Source: Candidatus Kryptonium thompsonii (GTDB taxonomy: Bacteria; Bacteroidota; Ignavibacteria; Kryptoniales; Kryptoniaceae). Taken from it: 64,000 bases of DNA. Where the stretch lies: the NCBI GenBank assembly GCA_001442925.1, contig LDXX01000005.1, positions 62,001-126,000 of the forward strand. Reading direction: 5' to 3'. Position numbers and translations under genes: made by a program. The number at the start of each line of letters is the position of its first letter. The first letter of the stretch is position 1. The notes under the pieces were generated by a model. The model ran no database searches. It worked only from the letters and a program-made list of their open reading frames with translations, and was not told where the DNA came from. This document shows, one piece after another, positions 1 to 8,295 of this stretch.

Positions 1-27
1 TGCGTCTACCATTTCCGCCACCCGGGC
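1..27 (-). tRNA. tRNA-Leu, 5' part only
   Basis: Read on the minus strand, the first 27 bases give the acceptor 5' strand GCCCGGG, the TG at positions 8-9 and a D-arm GCGG...GGTAGACGC. This is the usual start of bacterial tRNA-Leu (class II). The anticodon, variable arm and 3' end lie outside the window, so the isoacceptor cannot be named. Confidence 0.8.
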
Positions 28-76
28 ACCAAAATCTTTTAAAAATTAAAAAAATGCGACATCAAAACAAAATTTT

Positions 77-1096
77 TTACTTTCCTACCTTACGTTGTGA
101 CTTCCAAACCTCATAATTTTTCCTTATATCCTGTAAAACCTCAAGATCAATCATATCATCATCTCTTATTCTAACATCATAGTTTTCCCAGCCCATAAAA
201 TTTTGTAAAGATTTTTTCGTCTTTTCATCAAAAATGCCATTAACTGGTCCATCATAAAAACCGCGGTCTTTCATTATCTGCTGTAATTCCCTACATATTT
301 TGTCATCTATCTTTACAAGATTCTTCGGATCGCTTTTGAAAAAGTAAAGTTTGTGAAGTTGATAAAGTCTTTGAAGTTCCTCCAACGGCTTCGGGTGATC
401 ATAAATGCTGATGTCAATGTAATTATCCATTGTGCTATCATACCCAGCTCCTTTCTTAACAACTAAAAGTGCGGCTGATTGTTCCCCACGCTTATCCCCC
501 CCTGCTTTTCCACCCGCAACAAGTGCTGCAACGAGTCTATCAGCAAGGTTTCCCTTAGTTTCCTCGAATGTCTTCGCCATAGCTTCAACGGTCCTTTGAT
601 CAACAAGTATGTTCCCTTGTACAGCGTAATATTTCCCAACTATAATCTGTCCTTTACCGCCATATTTTTTCTCATTCCCATATCCGACAATTCCTCCAGC
701 CCAATCAAAACATTCTCTCCCAGTCCAACTTGCAGCATTACCTTTAAAATCTACAATTCCAACCTGTCTTATCTCCCTCTGTGGATCATTCTGCAAAAGA
801 ATTTGCAGTGCTTGTTCAGCTGTTGCACCATTCTCAAGAAGTGCAAGTCCAACAGGACCATATCCAACATTCGCAAAACTTTGCGTGGCAATTGCTCCAA
901 CATTTGCCTTTGCCCATGGAACGATTGGCCTAACATTTGGAAATTTCGATTGAACAGCCACACCAGCTTCGTTTGCCACTGGGTCAAACGCCACAATTGA
1001 AAATGTTGCGCTTATCTTCGGCTCAATAAATTCGGATGAAAAATTAACAAATAGCAGAACAAAAAGTGAGATCACAAAAATTAAAATTAACCTCAT
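77..1096 (-). CDS. DUF1028 family protein with C-terminal peptidoglycan-binding-like domain
   Basis: Likely an exported DUF1028 protein (an Ntn-hydrolase-like fold by family knowledge; no assigned reaction). An N-terminal hydrophobic segment is followed by the family's opening ATFSIVAFDPVANEAGVAVQ and the glycine-rich core GAIATQSFANVGYGPVGL. The last 70 or so residues (RELQQIMKDRGFYDGPVNG) resemble a peptidoglycan-binding or DUF1028 C-terminal helical domain. I chose the ATG at 1096, not the one at 1153, because AGGAGGTTGC lies just before it on the minus strand and the longer form would overlap the upstream carboxypeptidase. It is probably the last gene of the run that starts with the BMC genes. 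The substrate is unknown. Confidence 0.8.
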   Translation of the reverse strand: MRLILIFVISLFVLLFVNFSSEFIEPKISATFSIVAFDPVANEAGVAVQSKFPNVRPIVPWAKANVGAIATQSFANVGYGPVGLALLENGATAEQALQILLQNDPQREIRQVGIVDFKGNAASWTGRECFDWAGGIVGYGNEKKYGGKGQIIVGKYYAVQGNILVDQRTVEAMAKTFEETKGNLADRLVAALVAGGKAGGDKRGEQSAALLVVKKGAGYDSTMDNYIDISIYDHPKPLEELQRLYQLHKLYFFKSDPKNLVKIDDKICRELQQIMKDRGFYDGPVNGIFDEKTKKSLQNFMGWENYDVRIRDDDMIDLEVLQDIRKNYEVWKSQRKVGK

Positions 1097-1115
1097 TTTA
1101 GCAACCTCCTTTTGT

Positions 1116-2693
1116 TTAAAAAATTTTAAAAACTGGAAAGATCGCGGTGCCATTCTCGTTTATCTCACGAATCAAAAAATCATCAAAGAAATTCCAATTA
1201 ACGAAACCATCATCACTTTCAGGCTCAAGAAGATAAAAAATCAAATTTACCTTCGGCTGCCTAGTTGAAACATAATAATAACTACCCTCAATCTCAACAT
1301 CCCTAGTTTCATAATGCCCAAATAACCTCGCCTCATTATGACCTTGGAATTTTCGCTCCGAATGTTTTAAACTATCAACGACGAAAACTTCAGCAACTCC
1401 TCTGAAGCTATCTTTCACATGCTCAACTCTTATCCCATGTTCAATGAGCTTTTCTGCAATGTTTTTAAATTTACCGCTGAAGACATATGCGATTGGAACT
1501 TTCCTTTTCTCGGTTATTTTGAACTCGCCAAAATTTTTTATTTCAAAAATCTCAAGCTTATCGCTTACCTTTCTTTTTTTCTCGCCAGTCAACGTATCAA
1601 CATACTCAATCACTCTATAACCATAGATTTTTTCTAACTTGTCAAACTCCTTTATCTGAAATCTTATCCCAAGTGAATCAACGCCACCGGAAAGTGCAAG
1701 CTCATCCGCTTCCTTAATCAAGTTAAGCATTTCCTCCCGATTTGCTACCACAAATCTTAAAATTTCTTCAATAAATTTTTCAGTTGCATCGATCCTTGTC
1801 TTAAAATCTGCATAAACATACGCTTCACTCAAAATCGCAAAACGATTTATCAAACCAACATAATTTGTTCCAAACCTTGGCCTGTGATCAAAAGTTATCC
1901 AACCCTTTGATGGATCCAACGGATCAATGAAGTTTCCATAATAGTAAATTCGATATCCGTACTTTCTCCACATTTTATCAGTTACCTCGGCAAACAACTT
2001 ATCTTTTACAAAAGATGTGATCTTAGAATTTCCATTTGGATTTAAACCCGTTGCATAGGTCAAGACATATCCATGATACGAACCATCTGTAGTATGACAA
2101 TCGATTACGAGATGGGGATTCCACTTATTGATTACATCTTCAATGAGAGCTTTTATCTCCGGTGTTTCAAGTTTTGTGAAATCACGATTTAAATCGAGTC
2201 CTTGTGAATTTTCCCTTACCCCAACCCCAAACTCTGGGCCATTTTGGTGTGGTCTATTTTCTCTACTTATCTTTTCATTTCCATCTGCATTCAAAATCGG
2301 AACTGCAAGAACTACAATTTTATCGAGCATCTTTTTAAACTCATCGTTAATGTGAAATTTTCTTAACAAATGTAAAATCGCCTCCTTACCTTCAACCTCA
2401 CCGCCGTGTATGTTCCCAATTATCAAAACTACAAACTTCCCCCTAACGCTTTCATCTTCAGGTTTTGAAACTTTTGGTTTCGAAAGAATCACCAAGGGCA
2501 AATCCCTACCCTCATAACTTTTGCCAAACATACTCAAAGTTGCTATTGAACTTGACCTCGTGATTTGCTCAACAAAATTAATTACATCAGAATATGTCGA
2601 TGTCTGCTTGTAGTCGGTTATCTCAGGCCGTGACTTTGGAAATTTCTCGGGATTAAAAATCCAAAATAGAGATAAAATTAACAACACCAGCAT
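1116..2693 (-). CDS. M14 family zinc carboxypeptidase, exported
   Basis: A secreted metallo-carboxypeptidase of the M14 family that would cleave C-terminal residues from peptides or peptidoglycan fragments. After a short hydrophobic signal (residues 1-14), the zinc ligands are visible as H96 and E99 (NIHGGEVEGKE) and H200 (VIDCHTTDGS), with the NRDF substrate-binding region near residue 170. At 525 residues it is longer than a bare M14 domain. The C-terminal 200 residues look beta-rich and may be an accessory domain. Its start is 4 bases after the YbbR gene and there is no clear ribosome-binding site, so translation may be coupled. Family assignment is firm; substrate is not. Confidence 0.85.
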   Translation of the reverse strand: MLVLLILSLFWIFNPEKFPKSRPEITDYKQTSTYSDVINFVEQITRSSSIATLSMFGKSYEGRDLPLVILSKPKVSKPEDESVRGKFVVLIIGNIHGGEVEGKEAILHLLRKFHINDEFKKMLDKIVVLAVPILNADGNEKISRENRPHQNGPEFGVGVRENSQGLDLNRDFTKLETPEIKALIEDVINKWNPHLVIDCHTTDGSYHGYVLTYATGLNPNGNSKITSFVKDKLFAEVTDKMWRKYGYRIYYYGNFIDPLDPSKGWITFDHRPRFGTNYVGLINRFAILSEAYVYADFKTRIDATEKFIEEILRFVVANREEMLNLIKEADELALSGGVDSLGIRFQIKEFDKLEKIYGYRVIEYVDTLTGEKKRKVSDKLEIFEIKNFGEFKITEKRKVPIAYVFSGKFKNIAEKLIEHGIRVEHVKDSFRGVAEVFVVDSLKHSERKFQGHNEARLFGHYETRDVEIEGSYYYVSTRQPKVNLIFYLLEPESDDGFVNWNFFDDFLIREINENGTAIFPVFKIF

Positions 2694-2697
2694 ATTT

Positions 2698-3615
2698 TCA
2701 CTTTTGCCTTATTATATATTCGAGACCTTCTGGACTAACGCTTATAAGATTAAAATACTCAGGTAAAATTATCCTCGGTCTTACGAGTCCCGTTTTATCG
2801 TTAACAACATCTCGATAACTCACTAAAGCCTTTATCGTCGTATTTATATTCGCCTCCGCCGAAACAAGCTTCGACAAAGTCCCTCTGACAACAACCCTGA
2901 TATCAGGTGGGAAAAGTATAACTTCTTTATCTGGTGGAATTTCAGTCACTTCCACAGGGATAGTAAATTCACGCTCTGCAACTTGTTCAACTAAAAATTT
3001 TACCCGAACAGAATTGTGACTTAACTTGAGCAATCTCTCGTTTGGATTTAAAAGTTCAATATTCGTTTCAGTCTCTTGTCCTAATTTTTCAATCAAAAGT
3101 TTTTTAGTAGATATGCTTTCAATACTTGACACTATAGATTCAGCTCCTGAGATTGTAACGCTATCGGGGAAAACTCTTGGTGGATATGCAAAGTCACTAT
3201 TGTTATCTTTAATTTCATGTAAAAATACAACTGGCACCTTCTTCTCAACCTTGCGATCAAATTCAAGTTTCAAAGATTCTGGCTCAACCTGAATTAAGTA
3301 AACATCGCTTGGAAGTGAAATATGAACTCGGCGATCATTCAGCAAGTTAACTTGAAGTCTCCAGCCCACATTAGAAAGATCAATTGTTATATATGGTCGA
3401 GAAAAAAAATAAAAGGGCAGGATTTTCCACCCCTGCCCCTTTACTTTCAAATTCACAAATTCAGGATAATCAACTTTAATGGCTTTTTCAGACTGAAGAT
3501 TTTTTATTATTATCTTCGCTTTGAAATTTTCCTCGTATTCGCCGTTAAGATTCACAGCAAACCAAAGAAAAAAAGCAAACAAAGTTGCAACAATAAATGA
3601 AACATACCTCTTCAT
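2698..3615 (-). CDS. YbbR/CdaR-like domain protein
   Basis: A membrane-anchored protein with one N-terminal transmembrane helix (residues 5-24) followed by extracytoplasmic repeats of the YbbR type. In Firmicutes the equivalent CdaR modulates the diadenylate cyclase CdaA. No dacA-like gene lies next to this one, so a c-di-AMP role is only a family-level possibility. The recurring pattern of a conserved proline with V.L.G (FPDSVTISGAESIVSSI, FPPDIRVVVRG) supports at least two YbbR units. It lies 6 bases downstream of the second BMC gene on the same strand and is probably co-transcribed with it. Confidence 0.75.
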   Translation of the reverse strand: MKRYVSFIVATLFAFFLWFAVNLNGEYEENFKAKIIIKNLQSEKAIKVDYPEFVNLKVKGQGWKILPFYFFSRPYITIDLSNVGWRLQVNLLNDRRVHISLPSDVYLIQVEPESLKLEFDRKVEKKVPVVFLHEIKDNNSDFAYPPRVFPDSVTISGAESIVSSIESISTKKLLIEKLGQETETNIELLNPNERLLKLSHNSVRVKFLVEQVAEREFTIPVEVTEIPPDKEVILFPPDIRVVVRGTLSKLVSAEANINTTIKALVSYRDVVNDKTGLVRPRIILPEYFNLISVSPEGLEYIIRQK

Positions 3616-3621
3616 TTAAGC

Positions 3622-4116
3622 TCAACCAAACTTCGCTTTGATAATTTTTTCAATTAATTCTTCCTTGGTCGCCTTTGAGATTTCTCTTCCCGTAAGTCCA
3701 ACTTCTTTAATTTTTCTCGCCATTGAACGAAGTTTCATAACGCTCAAACTTTCAAGGTATGAACGAAGTTCATCTGGAGACTTTGCTTCATATAATTCAT
3801 CGGGATCAGCTTGCAATTTTCCAGGCACGATCTCAAATGGTTTTTCAGGATAAATTAACATCTCAAGATCATCAATTGGTCTCGGTATCACATGAACTGA
3901 GACAAGCTCCCCAACCCTTTGAGCAGCTGCAGCACCTGCGTCAACAGCTGCCTTAACAGCTGCCACTTCTCCAATTATCTTAATCGTCACATAGCCACCC
4001 CCAATATACTCTTTCCCAACAAGCTTAACATTTGCAGCTTTGCAAGCTGCATCGGCTGCCTCAATTGCAGCCACAAGCCCTCTTGTTTCTATCATTCCAA
4101 GGGCATACTCAATCAT
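3622..4116 (-). CDS. BMC-domain shell protein with C-terminal SAP/Rho-N-like extension
   Basis: Residues 1-82 form one BMC (Pfam BMC) domain of the hexameric EutM/PduA class. It has the pore loop IGGG at 38-41 and the strongly conserved stretch [19 protein letters not shown]. This half is nearly identical to the adjacent 97-residue BMC protein, which implies a tandem duplication. An acidic linker (about 83-117) joins it to a helical tail (about 119-162: [19 protein letters not shown] ... [14 protein letters not shown]) that has the spacing of SAP or Rho-N nucleic-acid-binding modules. EutK is a known precedent for a BMC protein with a C-terminal nucleic-acid-binding-like domain. The tail could tether the shell to DNA or RNA or act as a cargo dock; both are inference. 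No BMC-P vertex gene or cargo enzyme is in the window. Confidence 0.9.
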   Translation of the reverse strand: MIEYALGMIETRGLVAAIEAADAACKAANVKLVGKEYIGGGYVTIKIIGEVAAVKAAVDAGAAAAQRVGELVSVHVIPRPIDDLEMLIYPEKPFEIVPGKLQADPDELYEAKSPDELRSYLESLSVMKLRSMARKIKEVGLTGREISKATKEELIEKIIKAKFG

Positions 4117-4146
4117 AATTTAAAACCCAAGTTAAGTTTTTTAAAT

Positions 4147-4440
4147 TTATTTTCCTTCGGGTCGCTTTGGGAGAATAAGCTCAACATCAGCATGGGGTCT
4201 TGGTATCACATGAACTGAGACAAGTTCACCAACTCTTTGAGCAGCTGCTGCACCCGCATCAACAGCTGCCTTAACAGCACCAACATCACCCCGTACCATA
4301 ACCGTTACATAACCACCACCTATAACCTCTTTTCCAATTAAAGTAACTTTAGCAGCTTTACACATAGCATCAGCTGCTTCGATTGCACCCACTAAACCCT
4401 TAGTTTCAATCATTCCAAGTGCATCAAGTGTTTCTGCCAT
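4147..4440 (-). CDS. BMC-H shell hexamer protein (EutM/PduA-like)
   Basis: A single-domain microcompartment shell protein of normal length (97 residues). It shows the family signature from the first strand ([18 protein letters not shown]) to [16 protein letters not shown], with the central pore IGGG at residues 40-43 as in EutM. It would assemble into flat hexamers forming the facets of a protein-shelled organelle. It is first of the BMC pair, 30 bases before the second gene, and sits behind its own sigma-70 promoter (4483-4511) with a leader of about 35 bases and no clear Shine-Dalgarno. What the organelle encloses cannot be told from this window. Confidence 0.95.
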   Translation of the reverse strand: MAETLDALGMIETKGLVGAIEAADAMCKAAKVTLIGKEVIGGGYVTVMVRGDVGAVKAAVDAGAAAAQRVGELVSVHVIPRPHADVELILPKRPEGK

Positions 4441-4482
4441 TTTACAATTACCGTATTTTGTTTTTGTTTAAGCATCTGAAAA

Positions 4483-4511
4483 AATATAATCAGTTGTTTT
4501 AAAATTATCAA
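4483..4511 (-). promoter_or_regulatory. Sigma-70 promoter of the BMC genes
   Basis: On the minus strand TTGATA (4506-4511) and TATATT (4483-4488) are separated by exactly 17 bp. Transcription would start near 4476, about 35 bases before the BMC-H start codon. Seen by eye; not experimentally tested. Confidence 0.7.
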
Positions 4512-4581
4512 GTAAGATGTTGACCCATCCACATACCCCCTATTGGAAAGTTAAAATTATCACGATGGTTCAAAATTTTTA

Positions 4582-4818
4582 TCAATCTTCAAAACCTTTG
4601 GAAAATCTTTTTTCTTCAAACTCGCCACCAAACTCATATGGTATTGCGTATCCATACCAATCCAACTTGGACTTCTTTATAAGTGAAAGAACATGCTTTT
4701 TTATCCTTTTTCGCACTTCAATTATACCCTCAGCCTTCTCAAAAGCTGTTGGCAAAGGTTCACCAGGAAAGAGAAACTTCAACATTGCAACGATCATTTT
4801 TTCATCCTGTCCAAGCAT
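4582..4818 (-). CDS. Small hypothetical protein, start uncertain
   Basis: I do not recognise this 78-residue protein. Its composition (many K, E, F, hydrophobic heptads, KRIKKHVLSLIKKSKLDWYG) looks like a real helical protein and not a shadow of another gene. The ATG at 4818 has no ribosome-binding site. The frame stays open for 12 more codons (through KYEKKLKNVLA) to an ATT directly after a TAA, and these residues also look coding. Either a non-ATG start is used or this is a remnant whose 5' end has been lost. It sits between the purC promoter region and the BMC promoter, on the BMC strand. Confidence 0.5.
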   Translation of the reverse strand: MLGQDEKMIVAMLKFLFPGEPLPTAFEKAEGIIEVRKRIKKHVLSLIKKSKLDWYGYAIPYEFGGEFEEKRFSKGFED

Positions 4819-4918
4819 GGCAAGAACATTTTTCAGTTTTTTTCGTACTTAATTTACAAACAAACTCAAAACAAGGCAAATTTAAAAATCAAAAATGAAC
4901 ACTCAGCAATAGACAAAT

Positions 4919-4947
4919 TTGTTTTTTACTCTCAATTTTTTTATTAT
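4919..4947 (+). promoter_or_regulatory. Sigma-70 promoter of purC
   Basis: TTGTTT (4919-4924) and TATTAT (4942-4947) with a 17 bp spacer. Transcription would begin near 4954, which places an in-frame ATG at 4919 inside the promoter and favours the ATG at 4967 as start of purC. Confidence 0.55.
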
Positions 4948-4966
4948 TATTTTTGATAAAATTTTG

Positions 4967-5707
4967 ATGTCAAAAGCGAATATGTTAAAGAAGAGCAAAA
5001 TTCAGACTTTCACCCCTGAACTCGTTTTGGAAGGGAACAACAAAAAGTTTTATACTTCTGAAGAAGAGAATTGCTTGATAATGAAATTCAAAGATTCCAT
5101 TGTTTTAAGAAACGGAACTGTTTTCAAAATGAAAGGACACGGTGAACTGCGAAATAAAATCTCCACAATTTTATTTGAATACCTTCGAAATTTTAATCTA
5201 CTTACTCACTACATAAAGCCCATTGACGAAACATCTATGCTTGTCAGAAAACTTAACATGATCCCCATAAAGGTCGTTGTAAGAAATATAGCAGCTGGAA
5301 ACTTTTGCGATAGATTTGGGATTGAAAAGGGCACACTACTTGATCAGCCAGTCATTGAACTCTACTACAAAAATAACAGTGCACAATATCCTTTCGTAAA
5401 TGAATATCATATTTACGCTCTGCACATCTCAACGCCTGAAGAAATAGCAATGATAACACGAACCGCATCAAAGATAAATGCCATTTTGAGATCATTCTTT
5501 GAGCGAAGAAATTTAAAATTTGTCGATGCAAGATTTGAATTTGGAATACTTGGAGACGACATTGTGCTCGGAGATGAAATATCTCCGAGAACATGCAGGA
5601 TCTGGGACGGGGAAACAAATGAACCATTAGATTTTGAAAGAGTTCGCTTAAATATGGGCAATATTCGTGAAAGCTATATGGAAATTTTAAGGCGAATCTC
5701 AATTTAA
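4967..5707 (+). CDS. purC: Phosphoribosylaminoimidazole-succinocarboxamide synthase (SAICAR synthetase)
   Basis: PurC joins CAIR and aspartate with ATP in de novo purine synthesis. The family motifs are present in order: FKDSIVLRNGT, a GHGELRNKIS segment, VVRNIAAGNF (usually VVRN..AGS) and LGDEISPRTCRIWD. Length (246 residues from this start) fits the family. The ATG at 4967 fits the promoter at 4919-4947; the ATG at 4982 is also possible. It leads a plus-strand run with psd, pssA and purS, so a purine gene brackets a phospholipid pair. Confidence 0.93.
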   Translation: MSKANMLKKSKIQTFTPELVLEGNNKKFYTSEEENCLIMKFKDSIVLRNGTVFKMKGHGELRNKISTILFEYLRNFNLLTHYIKPIDETSMLVRKLNMIPIKVVVRNIAAGNFCDRFGIEKGTLLDQPVIELYYKNNSAQYPFVNEYHIYALHISTPEEIAMITRTASKINAILRSFFERRNLKFVDARFEFGILGDDIVLGDEISPRTCRIWDGETNEPLDFERVRLNMGNIRESYMEILRRISI

Positions 5708-5720
5708 TGGGGAACGAAAT

Positions 5721-6377
5721 TTGATAGCTAAATACGGAATTTCTACAGTTGCATGGATAATTGTATTCTCCATAGCTCTATTAATAATTTCACTTTTAAT
5801 TAAACCAGTTGCGCTTAAGGCATTAACATTTTTACTTGCCATACTTATCAGTGGATTTACGCTTTTCTTTTTTAGAGATCCAGAGAGAAAAACACCAAAC
5901 GGAGATGACCTTATAATTTCGCCAGCTGATGGAAAAGTATTCTTGATACGAGAGTTATTTGAAAACGAGTTCATCCTTGACGATGCAATTCAAATTAGCA
6001 TTTTCATGTCTCCACTAAATGTTCATGTCAATAGGATCCCTATAAGTGGAGAGGTAAAATTTTTAAAGTACATCCCTGGCAAATATATTGTTGCATTTGA
6101 AGAAAAATCTTCCGAAAATAATGAGAGAAAGATAATTGGAATAGAAACAGGCGACGGACTGAAAATTATGGTCAAACAGATTGCTGGATTTATAGCAAGG
6201 AGAATCGTATGCGAGGTTAAAAAAGGAGACAAGGTTAAAACTGGACAAAGATATGGTATGATTAAATTTGGCTCAAGGGTTGATGTTATTATGCCAAAGA
6301 ACAAGGTTGAAATTCTTGTTTCAATAGGACAGAAAGTAAAAGCAGGTGAAACTATAATAGCAAAAGTTAAGAGGTGA
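5721..6377 (+). CDS. psd: Phosphatidylserine decarboxylase, short type
   Basis: Makes phosphatidylethanolamine from phosphatidylserine at the inner membrane. It is the short (about 220 residue) form, with two N-terminal transmembrane segments (about residues 8-48), the FFRDPER and ISPADGKV motifs, the MSPLNVHVNRIP block and a C-terminal FGSR, where self-cleavage at G-S would generate the pyruvoyl cofactor. The start is a TTG at 5721, because the ATG at 5707 runs into a stop at once. It ends next to pssA, which makes its substrate. Confidence 0.9.
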   Translation: MIAKYGISTVAWIIVFSIALLIISLLIKPVALKALTFLLAILISGFTLFFFRDPERKTPNGDDLIISPADGKVFLIRELFENEFILDDAIQISIFMSPLNVHVNRIPISGEVKFLKYIPGKYIVAFEEKSSENNERKIIGIETGDGLKIMVKQIAGFIARRIVCEVKKGDKVKTGQRYGMIKFGSRVDVIMPKNKVEILVSIGQKVKAGETIIAKVKR

Positions 6378-6382
6378 TTTTA

Positions 6383-7153
6383 ATGAGAAAAAACAAGTTT
6401 ATATTTGTCCCGAGTTTATTCACAATTTTAAATATGTTTTCAGGTTTTCTTGCGATTTTAAATGCGATGAATGGGGCTTTTATTCAATCGGCGTGGTTTA
6501 TAATTATTGCTGCCATATTTGACTCACTTGACGGAACAATGGCGAGGTTAACAAAGTCAGCAACTGAATTTGGAGTTGAACTTGATTCACTTGCCGATGT
6601 GATATCGTTCGGCGTTGCCCCATCTGTCTTAGTTTATAAATTTTACTTTCATGAGCTTGGGGAAATTGGCTTATTTCTAAGTTCACTCCTTATGATATTT
6701 GGGGCACTCAGACTAGCAAGATTTAATGTTGAACTTGTCGGATTCGATAAAGAATTCTTTAAAGGTCTCCCAATCCCGTCTTCTGCTTCAACTGTTGCCT
6801 CTTACATAATTCTATTCTATGATGCCGAGACGGGAATGTCAAAGTTTGAAAAACTTACTTTGATCCCAATGGTGATAGCACTTTCCCTGCTTATGGTAAG
6901 TTCTATTAAATACGAAACGATTCCAAAATTCTCGCTCAAATCAATGAAATCATCCCCAATTAAATTCTTCTACTTTTACCTCGGCATAGTTCTTGGAATT
7001 CTAACACGAGGTAAAATTATATTCCCGTGGTTTGTAATATTTATCTTATCTGGCGCTATAAGATCATTAATTAACACCTTTAAACCAATCCTTGGCTTTG
7101 CTGGAACTACATCATCGGACGAGACTGAAGATTTTCAAGATTTTGATATTTAA
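6383..7153 (+). CDS. pssA: CDP-diacylglycerol--serine O-phosphatidyltransferase
   Basis: An integral membrane enzyme that transfers phosphatidyl from CDP-diacylglycerol to serine. The CDP-alcohol phosphotransferase motif DGxxAR(x8)GxxxDxxxD is complete (DGTMARLTKSATEFG then VELDSLAD), and several hydrophobic helices surround it. The ATG at 6383 is preferred over the GTG at 6374 because the GAGGTGA overlapping the end of psd serves as its ribosome-binding site. Together with psd it forms the two-step route to phosphatidylethanolamine. Confidence 0.93.
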   Translation: MRKNKFIFVPSLFTILNMFSGFLAILNAMNGAFIQSAWFIIIAAIFDSLDGTMARLTKSATEFGVELDSLADVISFGVAPSVLVYKFYFHELGEIGLFLSSLLMIFGALRLARFNVELVGFDKEFFKGLPIPSSASTVASYIILFYDAETGMSKFEKLTLIPMVIALSLLMVSSIKYETIPKFSLKSMKSSPIKFFYFYLGIVLGILTRGKIIFPWFVIFILSGAIRSLINTFKPILGFAGTTSSDETEDFQDFDI

Positions 7154-7167
7154 AGACTGATCGGAAG

Positions 7168-7425
7168 ATGATAAAAGCTAAGATAATAGTCAAACTAAAA
7201 AACACAATTTTAGATCCACAGGGAAAAACAATTCAACATGCTCTTGAAACGCTTGGATATAAAGAGATAGAAAGTTTACGGTCGGGAAAATTTTTCGAGA
7301 TAAATTTAAATATGGACAGCGAAGAAAAAGCTAAATCCATTGTTGACGAGATCTGTCGTAAAATTCTTTCAAACCCCGTGACTGAGGAATATCAATTTAC
7401 AGTTGAAAAAATCACGAAATTATAA
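7168..7425 (+). CDS. purS: Phosphoribosylformylglycinamidine synthase subunit PurS
   Basis: PurS is the small third subunit that bridges PurQ and the small-type PurL in FGAM synthase. At 85 residues it has the expected length and motifs (KAKIIVKLKNTILDPQGKTI, ALETLGYKEIESLRSGKFFEI). The matching small-type PurL is at 29385-31631; purQ is not in the window. The last 6 bases overlap the end of potB on the other strand, and this junction is one edge of the proposed inversion. Confidence 0.93.
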   Translation: MIKAKIIVKLKNTILDPQGKTIQHALETLGYKEIESLRSGKFFEINLNMDSEEKAKSIVDEICRKILSNPVTEEYQFTVEKITKL

Positions 7426-8295
7426 AACCTCAATTTTCCCGCCCCAAAATTTTCTATAAATGTAAAGCAAAACAAGCACAAACGAACTTAACACAAACGC
7501 TATCGCAGAGCCGAAGGGTTTATCCCTCGCAACTATAAACTGATTTTGGATCAAATTACCAACAAGAATACTTTTAGCCCCACCGAGCAAATCAGACACT
7601 ATAAATGACCCAAGCGTTGGGATAAAAACAATCGTAACACCAACGATTATCCCTGGCAAGGTAAGTGGTAAAATCACTCGTTTAAAAGTCCTAAACTCAT
7701 CAGCCCCAAGGTCTTTGGATGCCTCAATTAAACTGATGTCGATTTTTTCAAGTGATGCATAAATTGGCAGGATCATAAACGGCAATTCCCCATAAATGAG
7801 ACCAAGCAAGACTGAAAATTCATTGTAAAGTAAAGGCAGTGGTTTATTTATCAATCCAATTTTAAGCAAAAACAGATTTATTAAACCTTCATCCCGCAGA
7901 ATCAAAATCCAGGCATATGTTCTTATCAAAAAACTTGTCCACAAGGGAACAATGATTAAGAACAAATACAGAATTTTATTTTCAGGTTTAACTTTCAACG
8001 CAATAAAATATGCAACTGGATATCCAATAAATAAGCAAATAATTGTCGTTAAAATGGCTATGTAAATAGAGCGAAGATAAATTGGAATGTAAAGTGAATC
8101 AAAAACCCTGATGTAATTTTTCAACCAAGCAAATGAAAATATATATTCCTTTAAATTCTCAATTGGTTCAAATCCCCCATAGATCCCACGTTGCAAAAAG
8201 CTATAATAAAGCATTATTAAAAGAGGAAAGAGAAAGAAAACAATAAGAACCATCGCAGATGGAATAAGAAAAACCCAGTAAACTTTACCCCTCAT
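7420..8295 (-). CDS. potB: Spermidine/putrescine ABC transporter permease PotB
   Basis: Inner-membrane permease of the polyamine importer, with six predicted membrane spans and the ABC-permease EAA loop (EASKDLGADEFRTFKRVILP) that docks on PotA. Length 291 is normal. It overlaps potA by 4 bases. In most genomes potC follows directly, but here the gene ends against purS on the opposite strand, and potC-potD lie at the right end of the window on the plus strand. Confidence 0.9.
   Translation of the reverse strand: MRGKVYWVFLIPSAMVLIVFFLFPLLIMLYYSFLQRGIYGGFEPIENLKEYIFSFAWLKNYIRVFDSLYIPIYLRSIYIAILTTIICLFIGYPVAYFIALKVKPENKILYLFLIIVPLWTSFLIRTYAWILILRDEGLINLFLLKIGLINKPLPLLYNEFSVLLGLIYGELPFMILPIYASLEKIDISLIEASKDLGADEFRTFKRVILPLTLPGIIVGVTIVFIPTLGSFIVSDLLGGAKSILVGNLIQNQFIVARDKPFGSAIAFVLSSFVLVLLYIYRKFWGGKIEVL

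Noticed and set aside
479-1000. 173-codon plus-strand frame opposite the DUF1028 gene
   Set aside because: It is antisense to a protein with clear family motifs, and its translation is rich in C, F, N and S without structure, as expected of a shadow frame.
3409-3441. Inverted repeat AAAGGGCAGG / CCTGCCCCTTT
   Set aside because: It lies inside the YbbR coding sequence in an intact frame, the arms are imperfect, and no gene ends nearby, so a terminator call is not justified.
4517-4852. 111-codon plus-strand frame opposite the small hypothetical gene
   Set aside because: Composition is low quality (many S, F, N, P without pattern), while the minus-strand frame looks like a helical protein.
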